DNA from: Taklimakanibacter sp049323275 | GTDB taxonomy: Bacteria > Pseudomonadota > Alphaproteobacteria > Rhizobiales > Aestuariivirgaceae | NCBI GenBank assembly: GCA_049323275.1 | Contig: JBMOOM010000005.1 | Span: forward strand, 121,016-185,015 | Direction: 5' to 3' | Length of the DNA stretch: 64,000 bases | In this document: positions 44,851-53,975 of the stretch, one piece after another | How positions within the stretch are numbered: position 1 is the stretch's first letter | Layout: each line of letters starts with the position of its first letter | Notes under the pieces: generated by a model | Database searches by the model: none | Told to the model about the DNA's origin: nothing | The model's input: the letters and a program-made list of their open reading frames with translations, nothing else | Translations under genes and position numbers: made by a program

Positions 44851-47538
44851 GTATTCTTCCGCCTCCTCTTCGTCTTCCTGGCGGCGCCGGCGCGGCGCCG
44901 TCCATACCCGCAATTGCGGCAGGAGCACGAAGAGCGCGATGAGGCTCAGCCCCATCGCGATGAGCAGCAGGACGCCGAATTGCTGCACCGCCGCCAAGGG
45001 CGAGAGAACCAGCGGCGCAAATGCTGCGAGCACCAGGAAGGCCGCGAGCAGCAGCGCGCGCGGGCGCGACGAAGCCAGAGGCCATTGGCCATTGGGCTGC
45101 GCGGTGTACCAGGCCTCGGCGAGAATCGCGGCGCCGAGCGTGAAGCACAGCATCAGCACGAAGACGGCGATGCTCTCGGGGTAAAGATGCGCCCCCATCA
45201 TCGCGGTGATGCCGAGCGCCAGCAGCGTCGCGGTGACCACCGGCAGGAGGACGCGCATCGCCTTGCGCAGGCTGAGGAACAGAAGCGGCGGCAGGAGGAC
45301 GATGAGCAGCGTCCAGGCACCGACATAGGACGGGATGGCGGCGCGCATGACGGCGAGCCGGTCGGCCTCGACCAAAGCTATTCCGGCGGCGGCCGGCGTC
45401 ACGCTGCGCAGGGCGGCGGCGAAGGATTCGATGTCGTCGGGCCGGCGCGGCTGCACCTCGATGCGCCACAGGCCGGTGCGCGAGACATATTGGCGGTGGA
45501 TCGCCGGATCGAGCCGGTCGACGGTGAGCGGCTCGAGATGCGCCAGGCGGTCGATGCGGTCGAGCAGCACCTGCAGACGGACGAAGAAGGTGCGCTCGAG
45601 CTGACGCAGGGCCTGCGGGTTGGCGATGCCGTTGCCGTCGAGCAGCAGCAGGCTGCGGCGCAGCTCATTGGCGGCCCGCGCCAGCTCCGGCGTCGCCCTG
45701 GGCTCGGCGGCGATGCGTTGCAGACCGTCCTGAAGCCGCACGAATTCGGCGCGCAGCAGATCGTCGGCAATATCGGGAACGGCGGAGGTGGTGCGTGGAA
45801 AGGCGCCCTGCAGCCGCGCCAGCATGGCGCGTTTCTCGGCCTCGGCCGGCGGCAGGAAGGTTTCAACCCAGCGCACGCTCTCGACCTGCGGCAGCGTGGC
45901 GATGCGGCGCGCCAGAATCCGCGCCGGGTCGCCGGGCTCCGCCAGGATCTGACCGGAGGCGACGAGCGAAGGCTCGCGGGCCGCCAGTTCGCGGAACAGC
46001 CGCTCGGCCGTGCTCGCGCCGTTGCGCGCGACTTCCGTGGGGCTTTCGAAATGCAAGGCCGGCGCCAGCGAGGCGCAGAGCACGGCGACCGCGATCAATG
46101 TCGCCGCGAGGCCCCGGCGCAGCGACCACCAGGCATAGGACGGCGGCTTCGCCATCACATTATCGAGCCAGTGAATCCTCTCGTCCTCGTCATCCTCGTC
46201 ATGGAAGCGCGGCCGGAGCAACGACAGGAAAGCCGGCAGCAAGGTCAGCGCCGCGACGACGATGACGGCACTCATGATGGCGAGGACGATCGCGAGTTTC
46301 TGCAGCGCCACGAAGGGACTGCCATAAAGAGCAAGCCCGGTGGCGGAAATGCCGGCGAGCCAGGCCAGGAGCGGCAGCCCGATCGCCTGCGCCGCGATCA
46401 TCGCCGCGGCCAGCCTGCCGCTGCCGGCCTGCTCGGCCTCCTCGGCGCGCAGGATCAGGCAGATCGTACTGACGCCGATCAGGCCGGAGAACAGCACCGG
46501 AAAAGTGAGGCTCACGCGGTCGAAGGCCCCGAGCACGGCGAGCGCCAGCGCGGTGGTGATGACCAGCGTGACCGTCGCCATCGTCAGCACGATCATCACC
46601 GAGCCGAAGCGCGACAGGCCGAAGCCCAGGATCACCAGGAGCACGATGGCCGAGAGCAACGACGGCAGCAGCAGAACGCGGATGTCGAGCGGCGGCGCCA
46701 TGGCGCGCAGCACCGGTCTGCCGGTGAGCTGCACCGAGATGCGGTCGCCGAATTCCGTCTCGGTGAGGTCGGCCATGCGGCGCGCCTCCTCGACCGCCTG
46801 GCGCGTCGAATCGGCTTCGCCGCTGGCCGCCGGATAGGACAGAACATACCAGCGTGTGCTCTCGAGGGTGACGCCGTGTTCGATCAGCGACGGCCAGTCG
46901 AGATCGCGGCGCTGGCCGGCGACCTGCGCCTGGACGGTCCTCGCGGCGTCGTTGAAGAGTGCGGCGACGACCTCGGGAGAGCCGCCCTCGGCGGCTACGC
47001 GCGCGACCTGATCGGCGAGCACCGCGAGACCGGTGAGATTGGGCGATATCGAGAGCGCCTGGAACAAAGGCGCCGAACGCTCGATGCGCGCCACCATCGC
47101 GGCCACGCCCTCTTCGTTCAGATAGAGGACGCCGGTGTCGTCGAAGAAGCGGCCGGTGCCGGGCGCGAAAACATCGCGGAACACCTTGGTCTGCTCGGCC
47201 ATGCGGACCGCCATGCGCTCGGCGCCGCTGCGCGCCAGCTTCGGGTCCTTGCTGTCGATGACGGCGACGATGCTTTCGCTGGGCTCGGGGAATTCCGCGG
47301 CAAGCCGCGCCTGCGCCTCGCCGGCAGCCGTATTGTCGGTGGCGAGAACCTGATCCTGAATCTGGATCTGCATCGCCGTCACGGCGAAGACGAGGGCCGG
47401 GATGGCGAGCGCGATCCAGGCGGCGATGATGATCAGCCCGTGGCGGAAGCAGAAGCGCGCCAGCCGGGCGAAGACATTCGGCCTGAGGCGCGGCTTCGGT
47501 CTTTCGGCCGGCTCAGCTTGACGGTCCTGCCGGGACAT
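44848..47538 (-). CDS. MMPL/RND superfamily exporter, possibly HpnN-like
   Basis: Large inner-membrane protein of about 896 residues with two repeats of one helix, a large periplasmic domain and a five-helix block, as in MMPL and HpnN lipid exporters. The first helix HGLIIIAAWIALAIPALVF is at about residues 35-55; helix blocks include SVMIVLTMATVTLVITTALAL and a second set near the C terminus. HpnN moves hopanoids to the outer membrane, but no hopanoid genes are seen here, so the cargo is open. The chain ends with a basic-then-acidic tail, RRRRQEDEEEAEEY. I use the ATG at 47538 rather than an upstream frame that would run into the divergent gene. Confidence 0.85.
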   Translation of the reverse strand: MSRQDRQAEPAERPKPRLRPNVFARLARFCFRHGLIIIAAWIALAIPALVFAVTAMQIQIQDQVLATDNTAAGEAQARLAAEFPEPSESIVAVIDSKDPKLARSGAERMAVRMAEQTKVFRDVFAPGTGRFFDDTGVLYLNEEGVAAMVARIERSAPLFQALSISPNLTGLAVLADQVARVAAEGGSPEVVAALFNDAARTVQAQVAGQRRDLDWPSLIEHGVTLESTRWYVLSYPAASGEADSTRQAVEEARRMADLTETEFGDRISVQLTGRPVLRAMAPPLDIRVLLLPSLLSAIVLLVILGFGLSRFGSVMIVLTMATVTLVITTALALAVLGAFDRVSLTFPVLFSGLIGVSTICLILRAEEAEQAGSGRLAAAMIAAQAIGLPLLAWLAGISATGLALYGSPFVALQKLAIVLAIMSAVIVVAALTLLPAFLSLLRPRFHDEDDEDERIHWLDNVMAKPPSYAWWSLRRGLAATLIAVAVLCASLAPALHFESPTEVARNGASTAERLFRELAAREPSLVASGQILAEPGDPARILARRIATLPQVESVRWVETFLPPAEAEKRAMLARLQGAFPRTTSAVPDIADDLLRAEFVRLQDGLQRIAAEPRATPELARAANELRRSLLLLDGNGIANPQALRQLERTFFVRLQVLLDRIDRLAHLEPLTVDRLDPAIHRQYVSRTGLWRIEVQPRRPDDIESFAAALRSVTPAAAGIALVEADRLAVMRAAIPSYVGAWTLLIVLLPPLLFLSLRKAMRVLLPVVTATLLALGITAMMGAHLYPESIAVFVLMLCFTLGAAILAEAWYTAQPNGQWPLASSRPRALLLAAFLVLAAFAPLVLSPLAAVQQFGVLLLIAMGLSLIALFVLLPQLRVWTAPRRRRQEDEEEAEEY

Positions 47539-47639
47539 TGAACGTGTCGCCTTTCCGGGCACGATTGGCCGATCCCCATAAACGAGTCGCATTCCCCCAC
47601 CGGGTCCTGTTACAGCTTGTGCAAATCGAGGGCAATTCC

Positions 47640-48845
47640 ATGGACAGAAATTCCAACCGGCAAAAGGGGATAAGGACCACCGCCATCCATGCCGGCGAGG
47701 GCATAGATCCGGTGAGCCGGGCATCTTCGCCCAATCTCGTGATGTCGTCGACTTTCGCGCCGACCGAGGTTGCAGGCTTTTCGGCCCGCAACCGCGACAG
47801 CTATGAAGGCTTCGTTTACGCGCGCGTCTCCAATCCGACCGTCAGGCAGCTGGAGGACAAGCTTTCCGCTCTCGAAGGGGCCGAGGCCTGCCAATGTTAC
47901 GCGTCCGGCATGGCTGCCTCAAGCGCGCTCCTCCTCGGACGGCTGAGCCAGGGCGACCATCTGATCTTCTCCGACACGAACTATGTCGGCACCGCGGAAC
48001 TCGTCCGCGACAGCCTGCCCCGTTTCGGCATCGAGGTCACCCCCGTCGACATGTCGGATCTCGCCATGGTCGAAGACGCGATCCGGCCCAATACCCGCAT
48101 GTTGTGGGTCGAGACTCCCGCCAATCCGATCATGCGGCTCGCCGATATCGCCGCCCTGAGCCGGCTCGCCCGCGCCAGGGGCGTGCGTGACGTGGCGGTC
48201 GATTCGACCTTCGCGTCACCCATCGGCACCCGCCCGCTCGCGCTCGGCGCCGACTTCGTGGTGCATTCGCTGACCAAATATATCGGCGGCCATGGCGACG
48301 CGATGGGAGGTTGCGTGCTCGGGCGCAGAAGCGACCTCGAGGCGCTCAATCTCGAAGCCACCGTCCATTATGGCGGCGTGCTCTCACCCTTCAACGCCTG
48401 GCTCATCCTCAGGGGCGCGGCGACTTTGCCGATCCGCATGCGCGCCCATGAGGAGACCGCCCTCGCCGTCGCAAAATACCTCGAAGGACACAAGAACGTG
48501 ACCCGGGTCTTCTATCCGGGCCTCGCCTCGCATCCCCAGCATGAGCTGGCGCGGCGTCAGATGAAGAACTTCTCCGGCATGATGACCTTCCGTGTGGCGG
48601 ACGGACCGGCGCTGGCCAAGCGCATGGTGGAGAAGCTCGAGGTCATTCACTATGCCGTGTCGCTCGGTCACCACCGCAGCCTCGTCTACTGGATTCCCAC
48701 CGACGCCCTGATGCGCTCGACCTTCCGCCACGAAGGCGAGCTTCTGAAGCGCTATCGCGACTTCGCCGGCGACGGCGTCTTCCGCTTCTCGATCGGCCTC
48801 GAGGATGCCGAGGACCTGTGCGCCGATCTCGACGCGGTGCTGTAG
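47640..48845 (+). CDS. Cys/Met metabolism PLP-dependent enzyme
   Basis: Pyridoxal-phosphate enzyme of 401 residues in the cystathionine gamma-synthase / gamma-lyase / methionine gamma-lyase family. Visible are YARVSNPTVRQLEDKLSALE, CYASGMAASSALLL and the cofactor lysine in VVHSLTKYIGGHGD. It would make or split a C-S bond in cystathionine, homocysteine or methionine. The ATG at 47640 has GAGGG eight bases upstream; an earlier frame overlaps the divergent MMPL start. It is followed by threonine dehydratase-like and D-aminopeptidase genes, so breakdown of amino acids is more likely than synthesis. Confidence 0.87.
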   Translation: MDRNSNRQKGIRTTAIHAGEGIDPVSRASSPNLVMSSTFAPTEVAGFSARNRDSYEGFVYARVSNPTVRQLEDKLSALEGAEACQCYASGMAASSALLLGRLSQGDHLIFSDTNYVGTAELVRDSLPRFGIEVTPVDMSDLAMVEDAIRPNTRMLWVETPANPIMRLADIAALSRLARARGVRDVAVDSTFASPIGTRPLALGADFVVHSLTKYIGGHGDAMGGCVLGRRSDLEALNLEATVHYGGVLSPFNAWLILRGAATLPIRMRAHEETALAVAKYLEGHKNVTRVFYPGLASHPQHELARRQMKNFSGMMTFRVADGPALAKRMVEKLEVIHYAVSLGHHRSLVYWIPTDALMRSTFRHEGELLKRYRDFAGDGVFRFSIGLEDAEDLCADLDAVL

Positions 48846-48882
48846 CGGCTTGATGATCGGACATTCGAACAAGGGACAGACC

Positions 48883-49833
48883 ATGCAAGACATCGTGCTG
48901 GAGCAGGCCGCGCTTTCGGTGAGAGCCCGGCGGCGCATTCGCGGCTATATCTATGAGACCCCCTCGCTGCCGGCGCGCTCGGAGGCGTCACTCTTCTTCA
49001 AGGCGGAGAATTTCCAGCATACGGGGTCGTTCAAGTTCAGGGGAGCCGCGAGCAAGATGACCGCCATCCCCAGGGGACAAGGCCTCATCACCGCCTCTTC
49101 CGGCAATCACGGCATCGCCAGCGCCAAGGCCGCCTCCCTCACCGGCAACAAGCTGACCGTGGTGCTGCCGAAGAATGTGACGGGCACCAAGCTCGAGCGC
49201 ATCCGGGCCTATGGAGTCGAGGTCCTACTCGAAGGCGATGAATCAGGGGCCGCCGAAGAGCATGCGCAGGCTGCCGCCCGCAGCCGCGGCCTTGTCTATG
49301 TCTCGCCCTACAACGATCCCGACATCATCGCCGGGCAAGGTACCATCGGCCTCGAGCTTCTCGAGCAGCATGAGCATATCGACTCGGTCTTCATCGCCAT
49401 GGGCGGCGGCGGCCTCATTTCGGGCATCGCCTCGGTCATGAAGAGCTACAGCCCCTCGACGCGAATCATCGGCGTCGCGGCGGAGAATTCGGCGGCGCTC
49501 GCCGCGTCGATCAAGGCCGGCCGCATCGTCGAGGTCGAGCATCATCCGACGCTGGCCGACGGTGTCGCCGGCGGCGTGGATGCCGACAGCATGACCTTGC
49601 CGCTCGCCATGGCGGCGGTCGACGAGATCGTCCAGTGCAGCGAGGCCGAGATCACGGCCGCCCTGGGGAAACTCGTGATCGAGGAGAACATGATCGTCGA
49701 AGGCGCCGCGGGGCTTGCCTATGCCGGCTTCCTGAAACGCAGGCCCGCCGCGGGTGAAGCCGTCAATGTCGTCGTGCTATGCGGCGCCAATGTCGACGCC
49801 CACAAGATCCTGGCGCTTGCCGGCAACCGATAA
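48883..49833 (+). CDS. threonine/serine dehydratase-like PLP enzyme
   Basis: Fold type II pyridoxal-phosphate enzyme of 316 residues. The cofactor lysine is in HTGSFKFRGA, the phosphate loop is MGGGGLISG and the asparagine motif is SSGNHGIA, as in threonine ammonia-lyase and serine racemase. There is no C-terminal ACT domain, so it is the catabolic, short type. It would deaminate a hydroxy amino acid to a 2-oxoacid and ammonia. The ATG at 48883 is preceded by AAGGGA; an earlier frame overlaps the upstream enzyme. The middle position between two peptide or amino acid hydrolysing genes suggests a shared catabolic purpose. Confidence 0.86.
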   Translation: MQDIVLEQAALSVRARRRIRGYIYETPSLPARSEASLFFKAENFQHTGSFKFRGAASKMTAIPRGQGLITASSGNHGIASAKAASLTGNKLTVVLPKNVTGTKLERIRAYGVEVLLEGDESGAAEEHAQAAARSRGLVYVSPYNDPDIIAGQGTIGLELLEQHEHIDSVFIAMGGGGLISGIASVMKSYSPSTRIIGVAAENSAALAASIKAGRIVEVEHHPTLADGVAGGVDADSMTLPLAMAAVDEIVQCSEAEITAALGKLVIEENMIVEGAAGLAYAGFLKRRPAAGEAVNVVVLCGANVDAHKILALAGNR

Positions 49834-49850
49834 GGAACGAGACCTCCCTC

Positions 49851-51416
49851 ATGACCAAGCCGTCACTGCCGGACATCGACCGCGCCATCGCCAGCCTCGC
49901 CACCCAATTCAAGGGACCGGGCGGCGCCGTCGCCGTCGTCAAGGACGGCGAGGTGATCGCCCGCCACGCCTGGGGCTTCGCCGATCTCGAGCAGCGCCTG
50001 GCCTTCTCCGCCGAGACGCTGTTTCCGATCTGCTCGATCAGCAAGCAGTTCACCTGCGCGCTGCTGCTCGACCGCTATGGCGATCCCGGCCTTCTCGATG
50101 CGGCGCTCAAGGCGCGCATCCCGAAGCTTCAGGATTCGCCGCCGCGCGTCGTCGATCTCTGCCACAACCAGTCGGGCCTGCGGGATTATTGGGCGCTCAC
50201 CGTGTTGTGCGGCGCCAGGCCCGAGGGGCAGTTCCGGCCTGCCGACGCCGCGCAGCTGATCGGGCTGACCCGGTCGCTGCATTTCCCGGCCGGCACGCAA
50301 TATTCCTATTGCAACAACAATTTCCGCCTGATCTCCGATCTGATCGAGAACGATCAGCACAAGGCGTTCGGCGAATTGCTGCGCGATCGGATCCTGACGC
50401 CCGCCGGCATGAAGACCGCGCGGCTCAATCCCGAGACCGGTCGGCTTCCCGGCGGCGTGGTCGGCTATGAGGGCAATGAGAGCTTCGGCTTCATCCCGGC
50501 GGTCAACAACATCCACTGGACGGGTGATGCCGGCATGGTCGCCTCGCTCGACGACATGATCGCCTGGGAGCGGTTCATCGACAGGACCCGCGACGACGCC
50601 CAGGGCCTCTACCGGCGCCTGTCGGCGCGGCCAAATTTCGCCGACGGCCGCAAGGCGAGCTACGGCTTCGGCCTCGCTCACATGGAAAGCAATGGCGTGG
50701 CGCTCACCGGCCATGGCGGCGCCCTGCGCGGCTTCCGCAGCCAGAGACTGCATGCGGCATCAGAGCGCCTCTCCGTCGTCGTGTTGTTCAATCATCAGGC
50801 GAGCGCCCGCGAAGCGGCTTTCCGGGTGCTGCGCGCGGCCTTGGGTCAGGCGGAGCCGGTGACCAAGGACATCGCTTATGACCCGAAGTGGACAGGCGCT
50901 TATTTCGATCCCGAGACCAGCCTCCTGATCGACATCAACAAGGGGACGAAGGAGGGCCAGCTTTCGGCGCGCTTCACCACCGATGCCGAGATGCTCGATC
51001 TCGCCGGCGCCGGCAAAGCGGCCTCACCCGGGATGGTGATCGAGCGCGACGGCGATACACTCACTTTAACGCGCCCTATCGACAATCTCAGCGGCGCGTT
51101 CCGGCGTCTCGATGGTGCCGCTCCGACGGATATCGCGGGCCGCTATCACAACCCCGAGCTCGATGCGACTTTCGAGATCACCCAGACCGGCAGCGCCTTC
51201 TACGTCGCCTTCGAGGGTTTCCTCGGCCAGGGCGCGATGCAGCCGATCTATCCGGCCGGCCCCGATATCTGGCGCCTGCCCTGTCAACGATCGATGGACG
51301 CGCCGGCGCCCGGCGACTGGACGCTCGCCTTCGCGCGCGATGGCGGCGGCAGGATCACCGGCGTCACGATCGGCTGCTGGCTGGCGCGGCGGGTGCGGTT
51401 CGAGCGGCGGGATTAG
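49851..51416 (+). CDS. dap: D-aminopeptidase, serine hydrolase family S12
   Basis: Serine hydrolase of 521 residues, nearly the same length as the D-aminopeptidase of Brucella/Ochrobactrum. The penicillin-binding-protein motifs are SISK (Ser62, Lys65), Tyr153-Cys-Asn155 and HGG (288-290), each one residue or less from the published positions in that enzyme. Two extra C-terminal beta-barrel domains, with lines such as TDIAGRYHNPELDATFEI, complete the architecture. It removes N-terminal D-amino acids from peptides or amides. No signal peptide is seen, so it is cytoplasmic. The start ATG at 49851 is 17 bases after the dehydratase stop. Confidence 0.88.
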   Translation: MTKPSLPDIDRAIASLATQFKGPGGAVAVVKDGEVIARHAWGFADLEQRLAFSAETLFPICSISKQFTCALLLDRYGDPGLLDAALKARIPKLQDSPPRVVDLCHNQSGLRDYWALTVLCGARPEGQFRPADAAQLIGLTRSLHFPAGTQYSYCNNNFRLISDLIENDQHKAFGELLRDRILTPAGMKTARLNPETGRLPGGVVGYEGNESFGFIPAVNNIHWTGDAGMVASLDDMIAWERFIDRTRDDAQGLYRRLSARPNFADGRKASYGFGLAHMESNGVALTGHGGALRGFRSQRLHAASERLSVVVLFNHQASAREAAFRVLRAALGQAEPVTKDIAYDPKWTGAYFDPETSLLIDINKGTKEGQLSARFTTDAEMLDLAGAGKAASPGMVIERDGDTLTLTRPIDNLSGAFRRLDGAAPTDIAGRYHNPELDATFEITQTGSAFYVAFEGFLGQGAMQPIYPAGPDIWRLPCQRSMDAPAPGDWTLAFARDGGGRITGVTIGCWLARRVRFERRD

Positions 51417-51420
51417 TGCC

Positions 51421-52650
51421 TCACGCCTCCTTGGCGGCCAATTTACAAACGGCAAGAGCGGTCTCTAACGACTTTTCAAAGGCGGCGACGGGCAGAAACT
51501 CATACCGCGAATGGAAATTATGCGCGCCGGTGAAGAAATTCGGCGTCGGCAGGCCGCGCGCCGACAATGCCGCTCCGTCGGTGCCGCCGCGCATGGGTAT
51601 AAGCTTCGGTGTGATCTCGAGCTCCTTCAGCGCCGCCAGCAGCAGGTCGAGCGGACGCCTGTCGCCGCCGAGACTGTCACCGATATTCCGATAGGTATCC
51701 GAGACCGCGAATTCGACATGCCCGCGCGGATATCGCTGCCTGACAAGCTCCGCCGCCTCGCCGATGCGGTGCTTTCGACGCTCGAACGCCGCCCTGTCGA
51801 AGTCCCGGATCATCACTGTAAGCCGCGCGTTGCCGTCATTTGCACTGAGCTCGCTGAACCAGAAATACCCTTCCCGGCCCGACGTGCATTCCGGTGTTTC
51901 GCGACGATCGAACTGCGCGACGAAATCGAGCGCCATCAGCAGCGGGTTGACCATGACGCCCTTAGCCGACATCGGATGCGCGCTCACCCCGGTGAAAGTG
52001 ATTTCCCCTGACGCCGCGTTGAAGTTCTCGACGACAATCTCGCCAAGCTCGCAGCAATCGATCGTATAGGCGAAGTCGCACGGAAATCGCGACAGATCCA
52101 GTGCTTTGGCGCCCCTCAGGCCGATCTCCTCGTCAGGCACGAAGGCGACGCAGATATCGCCATGGGGATCGGTCGAGCGCAGGCTGGCAAGCAGCGTCAT
52201 GATGACGGCGATGGCGGCCTTGTTGTCGGCGCCGAGCACGCTGGTGCCGTCGCTGAAAATGATATCCTGGCCGGTCCACGCTGTCGCCTCCGGATGGTCG
52301 GCGGCGCGAAACCAGATGTCCTCTTCGCGATTGAGGCAGAGGTCATCACCGGTAAACCGCAGGATCTGCGGCCTTATCGATGCAGACAGCCCGACATCGG
52401 CCGTGTCCAGATGCGCGATGAATCCAACCTTGGACGCTTTGGGCCTGTTGCCCCTCTTCACCGCCGTCACAATGGCATTCCGGTCGACCACGACATCGTC
52501 CAAGCCCAGAGCGCGCAACTCTGCGGCCAGCAGCTCCGCCAAGGCGTGCTGGCCCGCCGTCGACGGCAAGCCGGGGACCTTCTGATCACTCTGGCTTTCG
52601 ATGGCTATATATCGGAAAAATCTGGTCAGCAGCTCGTGACGTGTCTTCAT
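51421..52650 (-). CDS. pepT: peptidase T, tripeptide aminopeptidase
   Basis: Zinc metallopeptidase of the M20B family, 409 residues, which removes the N-terminal residue from tripeptides in the cytoplasm. Motifs are VGFIAHLDTADV, SVLGADNKAAIAV, FVPDEEIGLRGA and the late IPMRGGTDGAALS and PTPNFFTGAHNFHSRYEF. The ATG at 52650 overlaps the CapA-like stop by four bases; a TTG at 52659 with GGAG four bases ahead is the alternative. It ends the third peptide-importer operon and would process the imported peptides. It converges on the D-aminopeptidase gene with only four bases between the stops. Confidence 0.92.
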   Translation of the reverse strand: MKTRHELLTRFFRYIAIESQSDQKVPGLPSTAGQHALAELLAAELRALGLDDVVVDRNAIVTAVKRGNRPKASKVGFIAHLDTADVGLSASIRPQILRFTGDDLCLNREEDIWFRAADHPEATAWTGQDIIFSDGTSVLGADNKAAIAVIMTLLASLRSTDPHGDICVAFVPDEEIGLRGAKALDLSRFPCDFAYTIDCCELGEIVVENFNAASGEITFTGVSAHPMSAKGVMVNPLLMALDFVAQFDRRETPECTSGREGYFWFSELSANDGNARLTVMIRDFDRAAFERRKHRIGEAAELVRQRYPRGHVEFAVSDTYRNIGDSLGGDRRPLDLLLAALKELEITPKLIPMRGGTDGAALSARGLPTPNFFTGAHNFHSRYEFLPVAAFEKSLETALAVCKLAAKEA

Positions 52651-53885
52651 GTCAGGCAAAGAACTCCAACCCCATCGATGACCTCGATGCGTGTGCCAAA
52701 TTTCTGTGAGTGATCGGCGAGCCGCCGCAGGATTCTCTGCGCCGTGGCCCCGGACGCCAGATGCGGCACGCGCCGGCGTTCAATCCGATCGTCCTTCAGC
52801 CCCTCTTCACCGCCGATGAGCACGGGATGGAGCCTCAGGCCGGTCAGCCGGTTGTCGTCGTCGAACGAGCATATGCCCACCACGCTTTCCCAGACCTCCT
52901 GACGCAGCCAGAGCGGCGAGTCGGCTACGGTATGGAAAATGAAATTTCCGAGGCTGTAGAAGATCGGACGTCCTTTGTAGATCTGGATCGGCTGAAGCAC
53001 CGGCGCGCCATGGCTCACGAAGGCGGCGGCGCCGGCGTCGATGCATTTCCTGGCAATGTCGCCGATCCAGGCCGGGGGCTGCATCCAATCGCTCGCCCAA
53101 TGATGGTGATGAAGATAGGCGATGGCCAGGCTGCCGGTCCGGGCGGCCGCCGCGATGGACTGGAGATTCCTCTCCAGATCGCTCCCGTCGATCTTCACAC
53201 CCCGCCCGCATCTTTGCGACTTGCTGTAGACCGCCCGCCCCAGGGCCAGCTCGCGGCCCTCATCGATCGAGGGCATGTCGTCCGGCTGGCAATCGATGAT
53301 CATGTCGACCGCGGAATAGCCGATCTTGTCCCGTATCAGGCGAAGCTGCTCGAAAGTCTCCTCATCCACTTCGAGTATCCGGGACAAGCGGAGCGGGTTC
53401 ACCCCCGGCCTCTCGGGCCGCTCACCCCCAGCATCCTCGGCATACATGAAATCGGGCCCCGGCCCGCCATCCATCGCGATGAGGGAGACGGCGCGGGACT
53501 TGAACGACCCGGTCAGCGGCGTCGATGCCTCGCGTCTATTGCGGCCGATGCCGCCGTAAAGAAAGCCCCGCTTCTCCACTTCCTCCAATGTCGAGAGCAC
53601 GCCTGACGGGCCGAGATCGAAGGAATGGTTATTGGAAAGGGAAAGCGCCTGAAAGCCCATGTCCCGGAGGGCGTCGAGGACATAGGGCGGGCTGCTGCCG
53701 AAGGCGGAACCTTTCAGCGGCCAGCCGCCATGCCTGCCGGCGATCGTTCCCTCGAAATTCGTAAAAGCGAGATCCGCTCCCTGAAGCAGGTCATTCACAT
53801 CGCGAAACGCGCGGCTGCCGTCCGACCGCACATCGTGATGAATGAGGGATTGGCCGGTAACCGCCAATGTGAAATTCTCAGGCAT
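52647..53885 (-). CDS. CapA/PgsA-like metallophosphatase fold protein
   Basis: Protein of 412 residues of the PGA_cap family (calcineurin-like fold). The metal-site pattern is present: LAFTNFEGTI, ALSLSNNHSFDLG, YLHHHHWASDW, FVSHGAPVLQ and YSLGNFIF. Relatives take part in poly-gamma-glutamate capsule synthesis or release, but many lone copies have other unknown roles. There is no signal peptide or membrane helix, so it is cytoplasmic, unlike capsule CapA. AAGGAG precedes the ATG at 53885. It sits between the importer ATPase and pepT in one operon, which suggests a role in peptide use. Confidence 0.85.
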   Translation of the reverse strand: MPENFTLAVTGQSLIHHDVRSDGSRAFRDVNDLLQGADLAFTNFEGTIAGRHGGWPLKGSAFGSSPPYVLDALRDMGFQALSLSNNHSFDLGPSGVLSTLEEVEKRGFLYGGIGRNRREASTPLTGSFKSRAVSLIAMDGGPGPDFMYAEDAGGERPERPGVNPLRLSRILEVDEETFEQLRLIRDKIGYSAVDMIIDCQPDDMPSIDEGRELALGRAVYSKSQRCGRGVKIDGSDLERNLQSIAAAARTGSLAIAYLHHHHWASDWMQPPAWIGDIARKCIDAGAAAFVSHGAPVLQPIQIYKGRPIFYSLGNFIFHTVADSPLWLRQEVWESVVGICSFDDDNRLTGLRLHPVLIGGEEGLKDDRIERRRVPHLASGATAQRILRRLADHSQKFGTRIEVIDGVGVLCLT

Positions 53886-53975
53886 AGTTTCTCCTTTTCG
53901 GACGTCGACTATCCGTCCGTTCCTTAAGATCGATGATGAGATGCGCCCGGCCGCCCAATCGGCCGCGGCGATGCG

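Noticed and set aside
44914..47541. 875-residue open frame on the plus strand
   Set aside because: Antisense to the MMPL exporter; composition is dominated by Arg, Gln, Glu and His and no family is recognisable.
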